Shown piece by piece: positions 61,501-64,000 of a stretch of 64,000 nt of DNA. The notes below the pieces were generated by a model. That model was given only the letters and a program-made list of their open reading frames with translations, was not told the origin of the DNA and searched no databases. Positions within the stretch are counted from its first letter, which is position 1; the number at the start of each line of letters is the position of its first letter. A program made the translations under genes and the position numbers. Source of the DNA: UBA1672 sp965263215 (GTDB lineage: Bacteria > Pseudomonadota > Alphaproteobacteria > Micavibrionales > Micavibrionaceae); the NCBI GenBank assembly GCA_965263215.1, contig OZ253663.1, positions 310,001 to 374,000 of the forward strand, written 5' to 3'.

Positions 61501-62028
61501 TGCACTCATTGTGACGAACGCCGCACCGACAATCGTACCAACCAAAATCGCCAGAAACGTGCCCGTAGAAAGAAGCGCGTTACCGCCGATCAATTCGTCT
61601 TCATCCAGATGTTGCGGCAGGATAGAATATTTACTCGGCCCGAAAAAGGCAGACTGCGCCCCCAAAGCAAACAGCGTGAGTAAGCACAGATTAACCGAGC
61701 CCGATAACAACGAAATTGCGCCCAAAACCGCGACCCCGATCTCCACGACCTTAATGACACGGATCACTTTGTCTTTCGGGTATTTATCGGCATATTGACC
61801 GCCCAGCGCAGAAAACAAAACAAAGGGAAGAATAAAAATTCCTGTGGCGAGCGTGACCAGAACCTCTGGCGCCATGCCTGTTTGAGCCTGAGAATTCAAC
61901 ACCCCATATACGAGCAAAACCACAAGCGCGTTCTTGAACAAATTATCGTGAAACGCGCCTAAAAATTGCGTTACGAATAAGGGCGCAAAGCGAATATCTT
62001 TTAAAAGGTCAAACTGGCTGTTCTTCAT
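58579..62028 (-). CDS. aas: Fused LplT transporter, acyltransferase and acyl-ACP synthetase (Aas-type)
   Basis: A 1149-residue three-part protein for lysophospholipid repair. Residues 1 to about 430 are an MFS-type lysophospholipid flippase like LplT. About 440-620 are a PlsC acyltransferase with NHVSFLDAPV (H-x4-D) and FPEGRLTETG. About 640-1149 are an AMP-forming acyl-ACP synthetase (FTSGSEGAPKGVVLSH, GYGATE, YDTGD). Together they import lysophospholipid and re-acylate it. E. coli has these as LplT and Aas; the single-chain fusion is known in other proteobacteria. All catalytic motifs look intact. Confidence 0.92.
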   Translation of the reverse strand: MKNSQFDLLKDIRFAPLFVTQFLGAFHDNLFKNALVVLLVYGVLNSQAQTGMAPEVLVTLATGIFILPFVLFSALGGQYADKYPKDKVIRVIKVVEIGVAVLGAISLLSGSVNLCLLTLFALGAQSAFFGPSKYSILPQHLDEDELIGGNALLSTGTFLAILVGTIVGAAFVTMSAGIVMVSLLLIAVAVAGYFASRYIPDAKAGDPDLKMNYNIVTETYKIIDQLFSYKRSVIESALGVAWFWFLGAVFLSQLPNFTEGVLGASNTVFTLFMVLFSVGIALGGLLNNRLLHGRVEAVYVPLAAVGITIFSIDLFFAGNGYQGGTEESLMSLTAFLSTLSSWRIIFDIFLIALCAGLFVVPLNAIIQHDTPEDIRSRILAGSAILNSIFVVASSVISAILLSMGFGITSLFLMCALANLAVAIYVCQLLPAYFMKSMMQVVLKTLYKVEVHGIENIKKAGPRAVIVSNHVSFLDAPVLAAFLPGKPMFAVNSFVANWFWVRPFLKMVDAFPLDPTNPFSLKGLIKEVEKDKHCVIFPEGRLTETGALMKIYDGPGMIADKSGAMVLPVRLDGVQHTPFCRLKGKVPLRTFPKITMTILEPRKFEVPEEIKGRARRKAAGRQLYDVMEEMMFLTNDREQTLYQALMKARHVNGDGAIIAEDIERKPMKFKTLVRGSIVLGRKITKGTKKGENVGMLLPNSTGALVTFFGLQAFGRVPAMLNFSAGAKAIISACTSAKVKRVLTSRRFIEMGRLDDLIAELEPHVKIVYLEDIKAKITPIDKMRALYAHKTAGYIHRSKGVKPSDPAVVLFTSGSEGAPKGVVLSHINIMTNIVQLSSRVDFNRQDIVFNCLPMFHSFGLTGGTLLPVLSGVRTFLYPSPLHYRIVPELVYSSNATIMFGTDTFLNGYARMADPYDFYRMRYIFAGAEKVKDETRQLFADRFGVRILEGYGATETAPGLTLNSPMHMKQGTVGRLLAGIEYRLEDVPGVDEGGRLFVKGPNVMLGYYKNDKPGVLQPPEDGWYDTGDIVSVDEEGYVKILGRAKRFAKIAGEMVSLTSVETMVTKIYPDDGHAVVAIPDARKGEQLILVTTNDKAEKSDLSSYASKNGISELAVPKTILHIDKMLVLGSGKTDYTSIMDFVLEKLGKKKAA

Positions 62029-62120
62029 TTTTCTCTCATTCTTGTTGTCAGAACCACTCTACACTATACCATAAATTGAACAATGTTCAATTATCTAAAT
62101 ATCAAACTTTATTTTCACAT

Positions 62121-62154
62121 AAAAAAATCGCCAGACGTAAATCCGGCGATTTTC
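62121..62154 (-). terminator. Intrinsic terminator after the CBS-domain gene
   Basis: AAAATCGCC/GGCGATTTT stem with a 12-base loop and a run of seven U on the minus strand, 20 bases after the stop codon. Confidence 0.85.
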
Positions 62155-62176
62155 GAAATTTTGTAAGTAAAAAAAC

Positions 62177-62608
62177 TTACGCCGCTTGTGAAGAGCGTTT
62201 GTTTTCTTCTGTGATATTCTGCAGTGCTTCGCCACTTGGCTGCGCCTTACCTTGGGACAAGTCACCAAGGGAAACAACACCCACCAAACGCTTGTCACGG
62301 TTTACAACTGGCAAACGGCGCACCTTGATTTCTGACATGTTTTGGCAGATTTCATCAACGGTTTGATCTTCAAAACAATATTTGATCTGCGGTGTCATGA
62401 TGTCACGCACCTGAGAAGACGGGTTCGCGCCTGCTGATACTGCGCGCGTTACGATATCACGATCGGTCACAGCGCCAATCAACTTGTCATTTTCGCCAAC
62501 AGGAATAAAACCGATATCCTGATCCTTCATAATCTTTGCGGCCTGCTCTAATGAGGCATCCGGCGCAATCCAATCACATTGCGGTGTCATTACATCCTTA
62601 ATTTGCAT
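62177..62608 (-). CDS. Protein with paired CBS domains
   Basis: A 143-residue protein made of two CBS motifs (KDVMTPQCDWIAPDASLEQA and VRDIMTPQIKYCFEDQTVDE, each with GVVSLGDLS- or GAVTDRDIV-like strands). CBS pairs bind adenosyl compounds and report energy or redox state to a partner. Stand-alone forms like this (YbaK/BON-less type) are common and of unknown target. A good terminator follows. Confidence 0.92.
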   Translation of the reverse strand: MQIKDVMTPQCDWIAPDASLEQAAKIMKDQDIGFIPVGENDKLIGAVTDRDIVTRAVSAGANPSSQVRDIMTPQIKYCFEDQTVDEICQNMSEIKVRRLPVVNRDKRLVGVVSLGDLSQGKAQPSGEALQNITEENKRSSQAA

Positions 62609-62697
62609 GCTTAATTCTCCTATTCTTTGAGTTATGCGCTATCTAAGCACAAATCAGGAGCACGTACAAATAAACAACGACGTAGTTTACAGGAAAT

Positions 62698-63543
62698 TTA
62701 CTCCGCTGCGATCGGGGTATTTTGTTCTTCGCGCTTAGGGGGCTTGACTGTGCCTATCAATTTATACGCTGCGCCTACGGCAACGAGCACACTCACATAG
62801 AATAGTAGCTCCATGCCTGTCGGGCGCGGTGTGTAGCCAAATAGAACGCTCATCGTTTCGCCGATGAAACTACCGCCATCAAGGAAGGCCGATGTATCCC
62901 ACATTTGCGGATACAAGGCGGGAATAATGTCTGCCTGTATGAGGAAATTCGCGCCCTGCGCCGCCATACCGGCCGTCAGGACAATCAGCATCCAGCTTGT
63001 AACGGTGAACAAATGGCGTTTCACAGTTTTAAGCAAACCAAAATAAAGCATGAGACCAACAGTAACACCGCCTGCAAGACCAATCAGACCACCAAGCATA
63101 ATATCATAAACAGACACGCCAATCAGGCTTTGACTATAGGTAAACAAGACGATCTCCGCGCCTTCGCGCAGTGATGCCACGGCCACGACTGCGACAATAA
63201 CGTAGAGCGATTTGCGCCCTGCCACCACATCCGCACCGACCGCATTTAGATGTTGCGCCAATTCGCGCCCGTGACGCTTCATCCAGATCACTGTCCAACT
63301 AAGGAACCCGACCGCCGTAAACATGATACAGGCATTAAACACTTCCTGCCCCATACCATCGACCGCATCGGCAATCGTATCGGTGAATAAAAACACAATA
63401 AAGGAACCAAGCACACCAAGACCAAGACCAAGTGACACCAAAAGGCCACGCTTCGGAAGGCCGCGCGTTGCCGCAAGGACGATACCCAAAACGAGTGCAA
63501 TTTCGATGATTTCACGAAAAACTACAGTTGCGATGCCATACAT
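62698..63543 (-). CDS. FTR1-family high-affinity iron permease
   Basis: A 281-residue seven-helix transporter. The two iron-binding REXXE motifs are REIIE (residues 10-14) and REGAE near residue 126. FTR1/EfeU members take up iron, ferric or ferrous after oxidation. Directly upstream on the same strand is a cupredoxin-type periplasmic protein, as in EfeUO- and FTR1-P19-like systems. The C-terminus is short and basic. Confidence 0.93.
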   Translation of the reverse strand: MYGIATVVFREIIEIALVLGIVLAATRGLPKRGLLVSLGLGLGVLGSFIVFLFTDTIADAVDGMGQEVFNACIMFTAVGFLSWTVIWMKRHGRELAQHLNAVGADVVAGRKSLYVIVAVVAVASLREGAEIVLFTYSQSLIGVSVYDIMLGGLIGLAGGVTVGLMLYFGLLKTVKRHLFTVTSWMLIVLTAGMAAQGANFLIQADIIPALYPQMWDTSAFLDGGSFIGETMSVLFGYTPRPTGMELLFYVSVLVAVGAAYKLIGTVKPPKREEQNTPIAAE

Positions 63544-63569
63544 GGTTTGCTCCCTATGCCGTGTTGTTT

Positions 63570-63986
63570 TTACTTCGCGATAATATAGCCGTTGGCCGTA
63601 TCCATATTAAATTCACCAAAGAAATGGTATTTACCCGGCTCTAACGGGCCAACATAAATGGTTGCCTTTTTATTACCGCGAATGATTTTCTCACGGTTCA
63701 TATCATGGCTTTCAAATTCCTCAGGCGTTGGATCTTGGTTATCGATGATCAATTTGATCTTCTCCCCTGCCGGAACAGTGATTTCCTCAGGCGAGAATTT
63801 GTGATCCTTGATTATGATCTCGTAAAACTCTTTCTTAACAGGCGCAATTTCTACTAAACCTGCTTCTGCTTCAGCAGGCGCGGGTGCCGGCACGGGCGCA
63901 ACTCTGTTCGCGACTTGATCTGCGTGTGCTTGAAAACCGGTAAATGCAAGAGCGCCAACAGCCGTCATCATCAAAATTTTCTTCAT
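63570..63986 (-). CDS. Periplasmic cupredoxin-like protein of the iron-uptake operon
   Basis: A 138-residue exported protein with a signal peptide (ILMMTAVGALAFTGFQAHA, cleavage near residue 22), an Ala/Pro/Glu linker and a cupredoxin-like domain (FSPEEITVPAGEKIKLIID, FESHDMNREKII, PGKYHFFGEF). This resembles the EfeO N-terminal domain, which oxidises or binds iron or copper for the EfeU permease. It lies 26 bases upstream of the FTR1 gene. The window ends 14 bases before its start, so its promoter is missing. Confidence 0.88.
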   Translation of the reverse strand: MKKILMMTAVGALAFTGFQAHADQVANRVAPVPAPAPAEAEAGLVEIAPVKKEFYEIIIKDHKFSPEEITVPAGEKIKLIIDNQDPTPEEFESHDMNREKIIRGNKKATIYVGPLEPGKYHFFGEFNMDTANGYIIAK

Positions 63987-64000
63987 TGTATAAACCTTAA

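Overview
The window looks like chromosomal DNA of an alphaproteobacterium. It has dnaA-rpsT-mutM adjacency, nearby dnaN, recF and gyrB, a proteobacterial heme A synthase (ctaA), groESL and a complete bioF-bioD-bioA/bioB set. By eye the base composition is moderate to AT-rich. The coupling subunits of a Dot/Icm-type (type IVB) secretion system suggest a host- or prey-associated lifestyle, but no species can be named from the sequence alone.

Layout. (1) 1-6.8 kb: the end of a surface-polysaccharide cluster: a GT2 transferase, a UDP-glucuronate-decarboxylase-like SDR, a 995-residue fusion of GT2, NodS-like methyltransferase and NodB-like deacetylase, and an ABC exporter. (2) 6.8-7.5 kb: a parDE toxin-antitoxin pair with a readable promoter and operator. 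(3) 7.57-14.97 kb: an integrated element. Its P4-type integrase sits beside tRNA-Tyr, it is bounded by a 17/18-nt att repeat, and matching integrase-arm repeats lie at both ends. It carries AlpA, small HTH/accessory genes, a structured RNA with an intrinsic terminator, an XRE-ImmA protease with a partner, and an unknown soluble/membrane two-gene cassette. (4) 15-15.7 kb: a guanidine-III riboswitch upstream of a Gdx/SugE exporter, and tRNA-Thr. (5) 15.9-20.9 kb: dotM, an unknown one-TM protein and dotL; DotL has a long tail with repeated FG motifs. (6) 20.9-32.8 kb: a Fic protein with a degenerate motif, argS, gyrB, an ICMT-like methyltransferase, hisC, recF, dnaN and small unknowns. (7) 32.9-40.6 kb, all minus strand: bioB, a tiny lipoprotein, two helical-repeat paralogs, bioF, bioD, bioA, a ferritin-like di-iron protein and a small acidic protein. 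(8) 40.7-49.8 kb: secreted His-rich and Lys-rich proteins, a GST, dnaA with a repeat-rich upstream region, rpsT, mutM, a candidate sRNA, and an XRE regulator followed by an ATP-grasp protein. (9) 49.8-64 kb: groESL, a ferredoxin, ctaA, a Pro/Glu-rich protein, a four-gene MerTP-like metal module, a HEPN-like protein coupled to an LplT-Aas fusion, a CBS protein, and an FTR1 iron permease with a cupredoxin.

How the genes work together. The polysaccharide genes make and export a surface glycan. DotM and DotL would form the coupling complex that recruits substrates to a type IVB secretion channel, whose other parts are not in the window. The bio genes cover the late biotin steps (KAPA to biotin). 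No bioC/bioH-type gene for the pimeloyl step is present, which makes the di-iron protein overlapping bioA the most interesting orphan. The FTR1 and cupredoxin genes form a small iron-uptake unit, and the MerTP-like genes a metal-uptake unit.
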